Below are positions 1-5,574 of a stretch of DNA of 6,300 nucleotides, in pieces. The notes beneath the pieces are model-generated. The model was not told where the DNA came from. It was given only the letters and a program-made list of their open reading frames with translations, and ran no database searches. The DNA is from Neisseriales bacterium (GTDB taxonomy: Bacteria > Pseudomonadota > Gammaproteobacteria > Burkholderiales > UBA11063): the NCBI GenBank assembly GCA_003538525.1, contig DPRZ01000289.1:1-6300 (forward strand). The letters run 5' to 3'. Each line of letters begins with the position of its first letter. Within the stretch, counting starts at the first letter, position 1. The position numbers and the translations under genes were made by a program.

Positions 1-389
1 CTGAAACTCAAGCTGTGCTGCCACTTTTAGAGAGTGATCTGTTAACTCTTTTTGAAGCGTCAATTGAAAAACGCCTTGATCAAGTTGAATTATCTTGGCA
101 TCCTGGGGCAACATGTTGTGTCGTTTTAGCATCAGGTGGTTACCCAGAAAAATATACCAACCATTTACCAATTCATGGAATTAAAGAATTTAATCAAACT
201 GATTGTCAATTATTTACTGCTGGCATTGCACTCCAAGAGCAACAATTTGTAACCGCTGGTGGTAGGGTGTTAAACATTGTCGCCAAAGGCAATACACCAC
301 TTGATGCGCGCAATAAGGCTTATGCTGCAATTCAAGAAATTCAATTTAAAAATTGTTATTGTCGTAAAGATATCGGTAAAGTAAATTAA
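1..389 (+). CDS. purD: Phosphoribosylamine--glycine ligase (GAR synthetase), C-terminal part, 5' end cut by the window edge
   Basis: PurD joins 5-phosphoribosylamine and glycine using ATP, the second step of de novo purine synthesis, in the cytosol. The frame is open from the first bases. The first complete codon is at 3-5 and reads ETQAVLPLLESDL, which matches the end of the ATP-grasp domain, where PurD carries its conserved PETQ segment. The rest is the small C-terminal GARS domain: the ASGGYPEKY stretch (family form AxGGYP), the IHGI segment, the FTAGIAL segment, the GGRVLNIVAKG strand (family form GGRVLxVxAxG) and the closing CRKDIG motif before the TAA stop. About 128 residues are visible of a usual 420-430. 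A GTG at 15 lies inside the domain and is not the start. The gene converges on the ankyrin gene, with the hairpins at 410-479 between them. Nothing in the visible part looks broken. Confidence 0.95.
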   Translation, partial: ETQAVLPLLESDLLTLFEASIEKRLDQVELSWHPGATCCVVLASGGYPEKYTNHLPIHGIKEFNQTDCQLFTAGIALQEQQFVTAGGRVLNIVAKGNTPLDARNKAYAAIQEIQFKNCYCRKDIGKVN

Positions 390-409
390 CTACGTTTATT
401 TGTAATTTG

Positions 410-440
410 AACACTAATAAAGAGTTAAACTATTAGTGTT
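410..440. terminator. Perfect 10-bp inverted repeat downstream of purD
   Basis: AACACTAATA (410-419) pairs perfectly with TATTAGTGTT (431-440) across an 11-base loop, 20 bases after the purD stop. On the + strand the stem is followed by an A run, not T, so it is not a classical intrinsic terminator for purD by itself. It may act together with the next hairpin, protect the 3' end of the purD mRNA, or serve as a second hairpin for transcripts arriving from the minus strand. The inverted repeat is certain; the function is inferred. Confidence 0.5.
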
Positions 441-441
441 G

Positions 442-480
442 AAAAAGCGCCGTGCGAATGTACATTTGTACAGCGCTTTG
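442..480 (-). terminator. Intrinsic terminator of the ankyrin gene, possibly bidirectional
   Basis: AAAGCGC (444-450) pairs perfectly with GCGCTTT (473-479). Read on the minus strand, the stem ends in GCGC followed by five T (complement of 442-446), the expected form of a rho-independent terminator, 26 bases past the ankyrin stop codon. The loop holds a second inverted repeat, TGTACA-tt-TGTACA (459-472), which can stack on the main stem and leave an 8-base bulge on one side. On the + strand the stem is followed by GTTCAT after three T, so it could also weakly stop purD transcripts. Confidence 0.7.
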
Positions 481-505
481 TTCATAGATTAATATAGATT
501 AAATT

Positions 506-3088
506 TTATACTTTACGCAAAAAATCAATCACGTCAGTATGCCCATTATCTTCGGCTAATTCAAGAGCGCTATTTTCATCAATATCACGATGATTTTTAT
601 TCGCACCTGCTGCCAATAAAACGGCAACTACCGATGCTTTGCCATGGCGCGCGGCAATTAATAATGGTGTTCTTTCATCCAAGTCACGATGTTCGAGATT
701 AGCTTTAACACTAATTAATAACTTCACTAAATTAGTTTTACCAGTTAATGCAGCCATACTCAATGCAGTTCGACCAATCTTATTAGCGTGCTCTAAATTT
801 GCACCATGGGTAATTAATATTCGTACAATATTAGATTTGCCATATTCTGCTGCTAACATTAGAGCAGTCTCGCCTTTATGATCTGAATGTTCCTTATTGG
901 CGGTGGTAGTTAATAATAAGCGTAGCACATTAGATTTACCATGAATTGCGGCTAAATTAAGCGCCGTTTCGCCATTTCTATCGGTTTGCTCCAAATTGGT
1001 TTTATTATCCTGCAATAATATTTTCACCTGCTTTAGTGTTCCATAAACCACTGCATTTAACCAGTTATTTTCAATCACCTTGGGTGGAGTTAATTGCGTG
1101 CGCGGAAGACGTGGGGCAATTAGGTGAGCGTTGGTTAATAATTTAACCATCGAATGATCATTTTTTTGTTTTGCTAAATCAAGAGCCGTATTGCCATCAT
1201 CATCACGTTGCTTGTAATTAGCACCTAATTTAAGCAGTAATTCAACGATTTCAAAATTACCACGCTCTGCGGCTATTTGTAGTGCGGTTCGCAAATGTTG
1301 CTCAACATGCTCTAAATTAGCACCATTATTGACTAAGAGTTCAACTGATTCTGCTTGATTATACCAAGCCGCAAAAATGAGCGCTGACCAGTTATAATCA
1401 TCCACCGCTTCAAGATTTGCTCCAGCATTAATTAATAGCAGCGCAATGTCTTTTTTGCCATCGCGTGCGGCATACATTAATGGCGTCCAGTATGAGCTAT
1501 TGCAATAATCAGGATTAGCTCCACCATTTAAAAGTAATTCCACAGCATCAGCACGGCCATGCGTAGTTGCCCAAATTAAGGTTTTACCACATTCTTCATT
1601 ATAGCGGCTCATGCTGGCACCAGCATTGACTAAGCGTAATGCAACGTCATGGCGATGTTCGATTTCAGCCAAATCTAATGGCGTTAAATTATAAAAATCT
1701 AAATGTTCAATATTCGCGCCGTGGGCTAAAAGCACATCTGCTGAATTAGCTTGATTATAATGTGCTGCTACGCTCAGTGGTGTCCAGCCATACTCATCAC
1801 TATGCTCTAAATTAGCACCTAAATTTATCAAATGTTGAACCACTGTAATTCGATCATCGCGTACAGCATAAAACAATGCTGACCAATTATAGCGATCATA
1901 ATGATCAAGATTTGCACCCAAACTTAGCAATAATTCAATTGTCGACAATTGATTTTTACTTGCAGCATAAAATAGCGCTGTCCAACCAATTTTATCCCCA
2001 CGATTAACATTTGCACCAGCCTTGACTAATGCGCTGACGGCATCAAGAAAACCATCGCGTGCAGCATACATTAATACAGTAGTACCCGAAAAGTCCGTTT
2101 TTTCTAAATTAGCACCACGTTTGAGTAATAGTTTTAGAACCTCCGTTTGACCTTTCCAGGCTGCAAAAAATAATGCTGTCCAACCTTGCGTATCACGAAT
2201 TCTAAAATCTAAGCCTGCATCCAATAATATTTTTGCAACGTCCAGCCAGCCATCGCGCGCAGCATACATTAATCCATTCCAAGTATTAACATCGGCATGA
2301 GTTAAATTTGCACCGTGCTTAAGGAGTGCACTGACAACTTGAGCATGACCTTTCCAAACAGCAAATAATAATGGCGTCCAACCAAATTTATCTTGATATT
2401 CAATATCCGCACCTGCCGCTAGTAATAGTTCAACTATGGCTAATTGTCCATCACGTGCGGCATAAATCAATGGGGTTAAACCATAGATATCTTGATGAGC
2501 ATAGTCGCTTCCAGCGGCTAACAAGAGTTTAACTAATTCAACTTGACCATTCCAGACGGCAAAATTAAGGGCTACCCAACCATATTCATCACTTTGTTCC
2601 AGATTAGCACCAGCATTTAAAAGAATGCTTAAAGCTTCTGGAGTTGATCCTAAACAGGCTAAACTTAACGGTGAGGTATTTTGCGGTGTGATGTGATTAA
2701 TATTTGCACCACGATTAAGGTTCTGCACAATTAGTGTTAGATCATTATGTTCAATTGCCAAGCATAAATCATTGTCTAAATCGCGTTGGCTATAATTTTC
2801 AGGATGCTCCGTCAGATAATTATCAATTAAGGCTATGATAGTTTGATGACTAAATAATTTAGCCGAATCGCGCGCATTTAAATCTTGCTTATTTCTAAGC
2901 TTTAGGTTTGCACCAGCTTGAATTAACAATTCTACCGCCGCTATGTTACCAGCCGTTGCCGCTTGAATTAGCGCGGTCATGCCATTTGAATTAGCTTGAT
3001 TTATGTCAACGCCAGCGTTAATCAGATTAATTAATTTTAATAAATTATTGGCGCGCGCAGCTTCAATAAATTGGTCTATTTTCTGCAT
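506..3088 (-). CDS. Giant ankyrin-repeat protein, about 26 repeats, 860 residues
   Basis: The protein is almost all ankyrin repeats: 33-residue units with the G-x-TAL-xxAA-xxG, VxLLLxxGAN and NLEHxD consensus. I count about 26 units, including a capping N-terminal unit (1-34), a degenerate third unit (about 68-103) and a short C-terminal cap (837-860). A Pro-rich linker (about 656-672) splits a block of 20 repeats from a block of six. Residues 169-630 are 14 repeats of exactly 33 residues with an alternating sequence. Ankyrin solenoids bind other proteins; no enzymatic domain, signal peptide or membrane segment is visible, so the partner and compartment are unknown. Cytosol or secretion as an effector are both possible. 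I chose the ATG at 3086-3088 because AGGA lies six bases upstream. An in-frame GTG 12 codons earlier has no such site and would place this SD inside the coding region. The gene follows the muramidase gene by 75 bases on the same strand. The ankyrin assignment is certain; the role is not. Confidence 0.93.
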   Translation of the reverse strand: MQKIDQFIEAARANNLLKLINLINAGVDINQANSNGMTALIQAATAGNIAAVELLIQAGANLKLRNKQDLNARDSAKLFSHQTIIALIDNYLTEHPENYSQRDLDNDLCLAIEHNDLTLIVQNLNRGANINHITPQNTSPLSLACLGSTPEALSILLNAGANLEQSDEYGWVALNFAVWNGQVELVKLLLAAGSDYAHQDIYGLTPLIYAARDGQLAIVELLLAAGADIEYQDKFGWTPLLFAVWKGHAQVVSALLKHGANLTHADVNTWNGLMYAARDGWLDVAKILLDAGLDFRIRDTQGWTALFFAAWKGQTEVLKLLLKRGANLEKTDFSGTTVLMYAARDGFLDAVSALVKAGANVNRGDKIGWTALFYAASKNQLSTIELLLSLGANLDHYDRYNWSALFYAVRDDRITVVQHLINLGANLEHSDEYGWTPLSVAAHYNQANSADVLLAHGANIEHLDFYNLTPLDLAEIEHRHDVALRLVNAGASMSRYNEECGKTLIWATTHGRADAVELLLNGGANPDYCNSSYWTPLMYAARDGKKDIALLLINAGANLEAVDDYNWSALIFAAWYNQAESVELLVNNGANLEHVEQHLRTALQIAAERGNFEIVELLLKLGANYKQRDDDGNTALDLAKQKNDHSMVKLLTNAHLIAPRLPRTQLTPPKVIENNWLNAVVYGTLKQVKILLQDNKTNLEQTDRNGETALNLAAIHGKSNVLRLLLTTTANKEHSDHKGETALMLAAEYGKSNIVRILITHGANLEHANKIGRTALSMAALTGKTNLVKLLISVKANLEHRDLDERTPLLIAARHGKASVVAVLLAAGANKNHRDIDENSALELAEDNGHTDVIDFLRKV
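581..976 (-). repeat. C-terminal ankyrin block: four tandem 99-base units of one subtype
   Basis: Residues 705-836 are four consecutive 33-residue repeats that share HGK/YGK/TGK/HGK after the AA motif, then S/T/A-N/S and a V/L-rich helix. They differ from the W-type and YAARDG-type repeats of the large block. At DNA level the related segment ttagattt(a/g)cc recurs near 930, 831, 732 and 633, exactly 99 bases apart. This suggests local tandem duplication separate from that of the larger block. Confidence 0.8.
1199..2584 (-). repeat. 198-base super-repeat, seven ankyrin pairs (7 x 66 residues)
   Basis: Residues 169-630 of the ankyrin protein divide into seven 66-residue pairs without a single insertion or deletion. 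The first member of a pair carries F-A-(A/V)-W at residues 176, 242, 308 and 572 (degenerate at 374, 440 and 506). The second carries YAARDG at 209, 275, 341 and 539 (YAVRDD at 407, lost at 473). In the DNA, ccatcgcgtgcagcatacat or close variants start at 1458, 2052, 2250 and 2448, with a diverged copy at 1854, all in register with a 198-base period. This shows growth by duplication of a two-repeat unit. Confidence 0.85.
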
Positions 3089-3100
3089 GGTGTATCCTAA
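3089..3100 (-). promoter_or_regulatory. Ribosome binding site of the ankyrin gene
   Basis: On the minus strand TTAGGATACACC precedes the ATG. AGGA (complement of 3095-3098) sits six bases before the start codon, an ideal spacing. It decides the start at 3088 against the upstream in-frame GTG at 3124. Confidence 0.75.
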
Positions 3101-3114
3101 AAAATTACCCTGTG

Positions 3115-3163
3115 ATTTTACCACAATTTCTCACTAATTAAATTTGATTAAATCAATTAAATT
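3115..3163 (-). promoter_or_regulatory. AT-rich spacer between muramidase and ankyrin genes with a palindrome and a weak -10
   Basis: The spacer holds a 13-base palindrome TTGATT-A-AATCAA (3144-3156), two copies of AATTAAATT (3136-3144 and 3155-3163), and a -10-like TAAAAT on the minus strand (complement of 3115-3120). No acceptable -35 lies 16-18 bases upstream of that -10. No G/C-rich hairpin with a T run is present, so readthrough from the muramidase gene is likely. A regulator site at the palindrome is possible, but AT-rich DNA gives such palindromes easily. Confidence 0.3.
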
Positions 3164-4339
3164 CTAGCTTTCGGGGTAGAGTAAGTACTTTATGCGAATT
3201 AGCTTAAATTGCTGTAAACCTTTTTGCCAAGAGCGCCGAATTTCGCTTTCAGATGTTCCCGCAATTATTTGTTGTCGGAGTGAATCAGTTCCAGCTAATT
3301 TAGCAAAAAAAGGTGTAAAAAATTTACTTTTATTAGGGAATTGTTGATAGCTATCGATAAGATAGCGTAACTGAATTTGTCCATTTATTTGTAAAAATAC
3401 AGCACTTTCAGGCATTTGCAAGTTCCAGCCGTGACAAATTTGACCATTTAGTGGTGGATTCAATGCACCAATACTTGGTTGGGGTTTAAAACTAAACTCA
3501 CTTTTAAATCTTGGATAACCTAAGACCTGAAAAGGCATTTCCGTCCCACGTCCCACACTCAATTGGGTTCCTTCAAACCAACCAAGGCTTGGATACCAGT
3601 AAATGGCAGCCATGTTCGGTAAATTTGGCGATGGGCGAATATCAATTTGATATTTACTCGCATGGGTGTAATTTAACATTGGAATAATTGTTAACTTTAA
3701 TTGACTAGCCTTGCTTTTTGGCATTAGATCTAACCATTTTTCACCAACTAACATTTTAGCGTATTCGCCAATCGTCATGCCATAGACAATTGGAATTGCT
3801 TGCATACCAACAAAAGATTTATATTTAGCCTCGAGAATAGGTCCATCAATATATGAAGCATTCGGGTTAGGGCGGTCTAAAATAATTAACGGTTTATGAT
3901 TATTCGTTGCCGCTTCCATTAACTTTTGTAATGAAGAAATATAAGTGTAATAGCGTACACCAACATCCTGAATATCAAAAACTATTACATCAACGTTATT
4001 TAAATCTTGCGCGGAAGGTTGATCTTTTTTACCGTACAGTGAAATAATTTGCAAATTACTTTCCTCAGAATTTGCAACTTTAGTCCCAGCGTCACTTAAG
4101 CCACTAAATCCATGTTCTGGACTAAATATTTTCACAATATTAACATTATGTTGTAGTAGTACCTTAACAATATTTTGTCCGTCAACTTGTGAGGCATTAT
4201 TGGTAAAGATCGCTACGCGTTGGTTAGCTAATAGCGGTAAATAACTGGCAAAATTAGCATCAGCCGCTTGAAGTGTATTCGCCGCATTGGCGGTAGTTAA
4301 TTGAAGTATTAGCGCTAGAACCAAAAGGATATTTTTCAT
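3164..4339 (-). CDS. namZ: Exported exo-beta-N-acetylmuramidase, NamZ / DUF1343 family (GH171)
   Basis: NamZ enzymes remove terminal N-acetylmuramic acid from the non-reducing end of peptidoglycan fragments; the founding member is Bacillus subtilis NamZ. The 391-residue length is usual. Residues 1-19 form a signal peptide (KN, a hydrophobic Leu/Ile core, cleavage after ANA), so the product is periplasmic or secreted. Family motifs appear in order: VAIFTNNASQVD (42-53), FSPEHG (72-77) whose Glu75 corresponds to the proposed catalytic glutamate, DAG (83-85), FDIQDVGVRYYTY (121-133), LDRPNP (154-159), GMTIGE (187-192), PSPNLP (236-241), FEGTQLSVGRGTEMPF (255-270), and the C-terminal LAGTDSLRQQI, SW and KYLLYP segments. 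No key motif is missing. The start is supported by the signal peptide and by AAGAGA nine bases upstream. The gene is first in a probable two-gene unit with the ankyrin gene. No etherase or sugar kinase gene for MurNAc recycling lies nearby. The family call is firm; the activity is inferred. Confidence 0.93.
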   Translation of the reverse strand: MKNILLVLALILQLTTANAANTLQAADANFASYLPLLANQRVAIFTNNASQVDGQNIVKVLLQHNVNIVKIFSPEHGFSGLSDAGTKVANSEESNLQIISLYGKKDQPSAQDLNNVDVIVFDIQDVGVRYYTYISSLQKLMEAATNNHKPLIILDRPNPNASYIDGPILEAKYKSFVGMQAIPIVYGMTIGEYAKMLVGEKWLDLMPKSKASQLKLTIIPMLNYTHASKYQIDIRPSPNLPNMAAIYWYPSLGWFEGTQLSVGRGTEMPFQVLGYPRFKSEFSFKPQPSIGALNPPLNGQICHGWNLQMPESAVFLQINGQIQLRYLIDSYQQFPNKSKFFTPFFAKLAGTDSLRQQIIAGTSESEIRRSWQKGLQQFKLIRIKYLLYPES

Positions 4340-4390
4340 ATTTTAGAGTCTCTTACCAGATTAGTCGTTTAAATGAAAGAATAAAAGCGT

Positions 4391-4420
4391 ATTTTAACAT
4401 CATTAGTTAATTAATGTCAG
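4391..4420 (-). promoter_or_regulatory. Sigma70-type promoter of the muramidase gene
   Basis: On the minus strand CTGACA (complement of 4415-4420, five of six to consensus) and TAAAAT (complement of 4391-4396, five of six) are separated by 18 bases. Transcription would begin near 4384, giving a leader of about 45 bases. Position and spacing fit well; activity is inferred. Confidence 0.5.
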
Positions 4421-4476
4421 ATCGAGTTTTCAGCCATTTCACGCAACCAATTATCGCGATGATTTAAGTTAATCAT
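4417..4476 (-). CDS. Possible 19-codon peptide or remnant of a gene 3' end
   Basis: The minus strand reads MINLNHRDNWLREMAENSI and stops at TGA. The same frame stays open upstream for 31 more codons, to an in-frame TAG at 4570-4572, without another ATG, GTG or TTG; that part includes LPYVGIPHLKQTGSSF. No Shine-Dalgarno site precedes the ATG. The composition looks protein-like (W, R, E, H rather than only K, N, I), so this may be the tail of a decayed gene rather than a living peptide gene. It matches no family I can name. The promoter proposed for the muramidase gene overlaps its last codon. Confidence 0.2.
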   Translation of the reverse strand: MINLNHRDNWLREMAENSI

Positions 4477-4587
4477 GGTGCAAACTTTATTTATTACTAA
4501 AATAAAACTAGAGCCTGTTTGCTTTAAGTGCGGTATACCAACGTAAGGAAGCTGTTTTGGTTTATAATCCTATTTCATATTCTGAAA

Positions 4588-4615
4588 TTGATTTTGATGC
4601 ATAGTAAATTAAAAT
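4588..4615 (+). promoter_or_regulatory. Candidate promoter of the small exported-protein gene
   Basis: TTGATT (4588-4593) and TAAAAT (4610-4615) are separated by 16 bases, 70 bases upstream of the start codon. An alternative -10, TATTAT (4630-4635), has no good -35. In AT-rich DNA such matches are common, so confidence is low. Confidence 0.3.
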
Positions 4616-4684
4616 TAAAAATATGGAGTTATTATACAGAATAACATAATTATTACATTTTAAATCTGATGGAGCGATAGTAGT

Positions 4685-5134
4685 ATGAAACAATTTATAT
4701 TTCTTAGTTTACTGGTGTTATTAATTACACAAACTTTTGCAGCATCAAATACTCAGGCAAGTAATAATAGCAGTCAACCAATTATTTTATTAGGCGAAAT
4801 AAATGACCAATCTCCAGGCGCAGAATCATATGAACCGAGAGTGCCACCGCCAATAAACAAGTTGTTACAGGAGCAGAACACTATTTCTGCGGCATACGAC
4901 CAAAAGCAAGAAGAAATTACAGAAGAGGAAGATTACTTTGATGAAATGAATGATTTTGGCATGTTTGGCGAACCATTTGGAGGTTATGGAGATATGTATG
5001 CAGGTCCGAGCATGATGATTCCTATTGCGCCTGTGAATAATAGTTCAAGCATTAATTATGTTAAGCCAAAACCAAAACTAAATAAAAATTATGAAAGTCA
5101 ACTACCAAATGGCGATATCATATTTAAGCAATGA
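4685..5134 (+). CDS. Small exported protein of unknown family, acidic and Gly/Met-rich centre
   Basis: I do not recognise this 149-residue protein. Residues 1-19 form a clear signal peptide: MKQ, a Phe/Leu/Ile core, then TQTFA before ASNTQ. The mature part is about 130 residues and has no second hydrophobic segment and no cysteine, so it is probably soluble in the periplasm or secreted, not a lipoprotein. It has an Asn/Ser/Gln linker (21-32), a short hydrophobic stretch IILLGEI (33-39), a Pro patch RVPPP (52-56), an acidic run (76-90), a Gly/Phe/Met/Tyr-rich stretch (91-111), MIPIAP (111-116), and a basic tail with KPKPK (127-131) ending in NGDIIFKQ. The composition suggests a largely disordered or binding protein. 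GGAG lies ten bases before the ATG, slightly far. It is divergent from the muramidase gene. No clear terminator follows. The signal peptide and even composition make it a real gene; the function is unknown. Confidence 0.75.
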   Translation: MKQFIFLSLLVLLITQTFAASNTQASNNSSQPIILLGEINDQSPGAESYEPRVPPPINKLLQEQNTISAAYDQKQEEITEEEDYFDEMNDFGMFGEPFGGYGDMYAGPSMMIPIAPVNNSSSINYVKPKPKLNKNYESQLPNGDIIFKQ

Positions 5135-5204
5135 TTGTTTCCTTTGGGGTCATGTGTAGTAACATTATTATAGCCACCCACTTCCAAATTTCACCATTAT
5201 TCGC

Positions 5205-5250
5205 ATTATAACCGCAATTTAATTAGAGTCAAAATAAATATACAAGTCAA
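5205..5250 (-). promoter_or_regulatory. Two overlapping near-consensus sigma70 promoters with no gene behind them
   Basis: On the minus strand, TTGACT (complement of 5227-5232) and a perfect TATAAT (complement of 5205-5210) are 16 bases apart. Just upstream, TTGACT (complement of 5245-5250) and TCTAAT (complement of 5222-5227) are 17 bases apart. A third TTGACT lies at 5271-5276 without a good -10. Transcription would start near 5198 and run into the 3' end of the exported-protein gene on the opposite strand. Only very short frames (9 and 13 codons) follow on the minus strand. This is the best promoter match in the window. It may drive an antisense or small RNA, or be left over from a lost gene. 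Confidence 0.5.
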
Positions 5251-5324
5251 GCATATAGACAATGCAATAAAGTCAAACAAAGAATTAACGAAAGAACGTA
5301 ATTACAGCATTTTCCTCTTCATTT

Positions 5325-5480
5325 ATGTACCATTTAAGCAGCACGAGTGCTAATTCTCAAGAATATTCTAAAATAATAATAATTGGCGATAATTTACTTA
5401 CCGTTACGTACTCAATGAATGGCAAAGTTATGTCGTATGGGGATTTACCCCCATCGTCCAGTCTAAAGTATTTTATTTAA
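5325..5480 (+). CDS. Possible 51-residue protein or pseudogene fragment
   Basis: The frame from ATG 5325 reads MYHLSSTSANSQEYSK, then IIIIGDNLLTVTYSMNGK and VMSYGDLPPSSSLKYFI before TAA. The alternation of hydrophobic and polar residues (GDNLLTVTY, NGKVMSYGD) looks like beta strands with a turn, not random AT-rich translation. The frame is open upstream to 5289 with no usual start codon; that stretch (KNVITAFSSSF and on to TSAN) vaguely resembles a damaged signal peptide. No Shine-Dalgarno site precedes the ATG. SANSQ followed by IIIIGDN faintly recalls SNNSSQPIILLGEIN of the upstream exported protein, but this is too short to prove kinship. I know no family for it. Confidence 0.3.
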   Translation: MYHLSSTSANSQEYSKIIIIGDNLLTVTYSMNGKVMSYGDLPPSSSLKYFI

Positions 5481-5490
5481 TATTGTAAAA

Positions 5491-5524
5491 CAAAGCTGCA
5501 ATCTGTTTAGGTAATTACAGCCTT
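5491..5524 (-). terminator. Intrinsic terminator of the cyclic-nucleotide-binding-like gene
   Basis: On the minus strand AAGGCTGTAAT (complement of 5514-5524) pairs over 11 positions with ATTGCAGCTTT (complement of 5492-5502), using two G-U wobble pairs, around an 11-base loop. GTTTTAC follows. On the + strand both wobbles become A-C mismatches, so the element is oriented to the minus strand. It lies about 50 bases after the stop codon at 5575. Confidence 0.6.
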
Positions 5525-5574
5525 TTATCTGGTTATTTTAACAGGCTCAGGCACACATTTGTTTTAAAACTGAT

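Larger units (their letters stand above)
4340..4684. other. 345-base divergent intergenic region
   Basis: This gap lies between the divergent muramidase and small exported-protein genes. It holds the two promoter candidates listed separately and a minus-strand open frame (4417-4569). I see no RNA gene, insertion sequence end or long repeat. The segment around 4510-4560 is less AT-rich than its surroundings and reads as open frame on the minus strand, which may mark the remnant of a lost gene. Confidence 0.5.
5135..5574. other. 440-base intergenic region with orphan promoters, a short open frame and a terminator
   Basis: This gap separates the small exported-protein gene from the gene at the right edge. 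It contains two overlapping minus-strand promoters (5205-5250), a 51-codon + strand open frame (5325-5480), a short G/C hairpin ATGGGG-atttac-CCCCAT (5437-5454) inside that frame, a small GCAC-GA-GTGC hairpin (5341-5350), and the terminator at 5491-5524. I see no tRNA, known small RNA or insertion-sequence end. Confidence 0.5.

Noticed and set aside
639..881. An 80-codon + strand open frame within the ankyrin gene
   Set aside because: It is the reverse-strand shadow of the highly repetitive ankyrin coding sequence. It has no ribosome binding site or recognisable protein features.
506..3088. CRISPR array or mobile-element repeats, suggested by regularly spaced DNA repeats
   Set aside because: The 99- and 198-base periods are explained fully by in-frame ankyrin repeats. 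There are no short identical repeats with unique spacers and no terminal inverted repeats.
3089..3124. GTG at 3124 as the start of the ankyrin protein, adding 12 residues
   Set aside because: The extra residues include the translated ribosome binding site of the ATG at 3088, and the GTG has no Shine-Dalgarno sequence of its own.
5345..5353. GAGTGCTAA, identical to the right half of a CIRCE heat-shock operator
   Set aside because: The left half TTAGCACTC is missing at the required nine-base spacing, and no heat-shock gene follows. It is probably chance.
5437..5454. G/C hairpin ATGGGG-CCCCAT as a terminator for the small exported-protein gene
   Set aside because: No T run follows directly on either strand, and it is about 300 bases from the stop codon of that gene.
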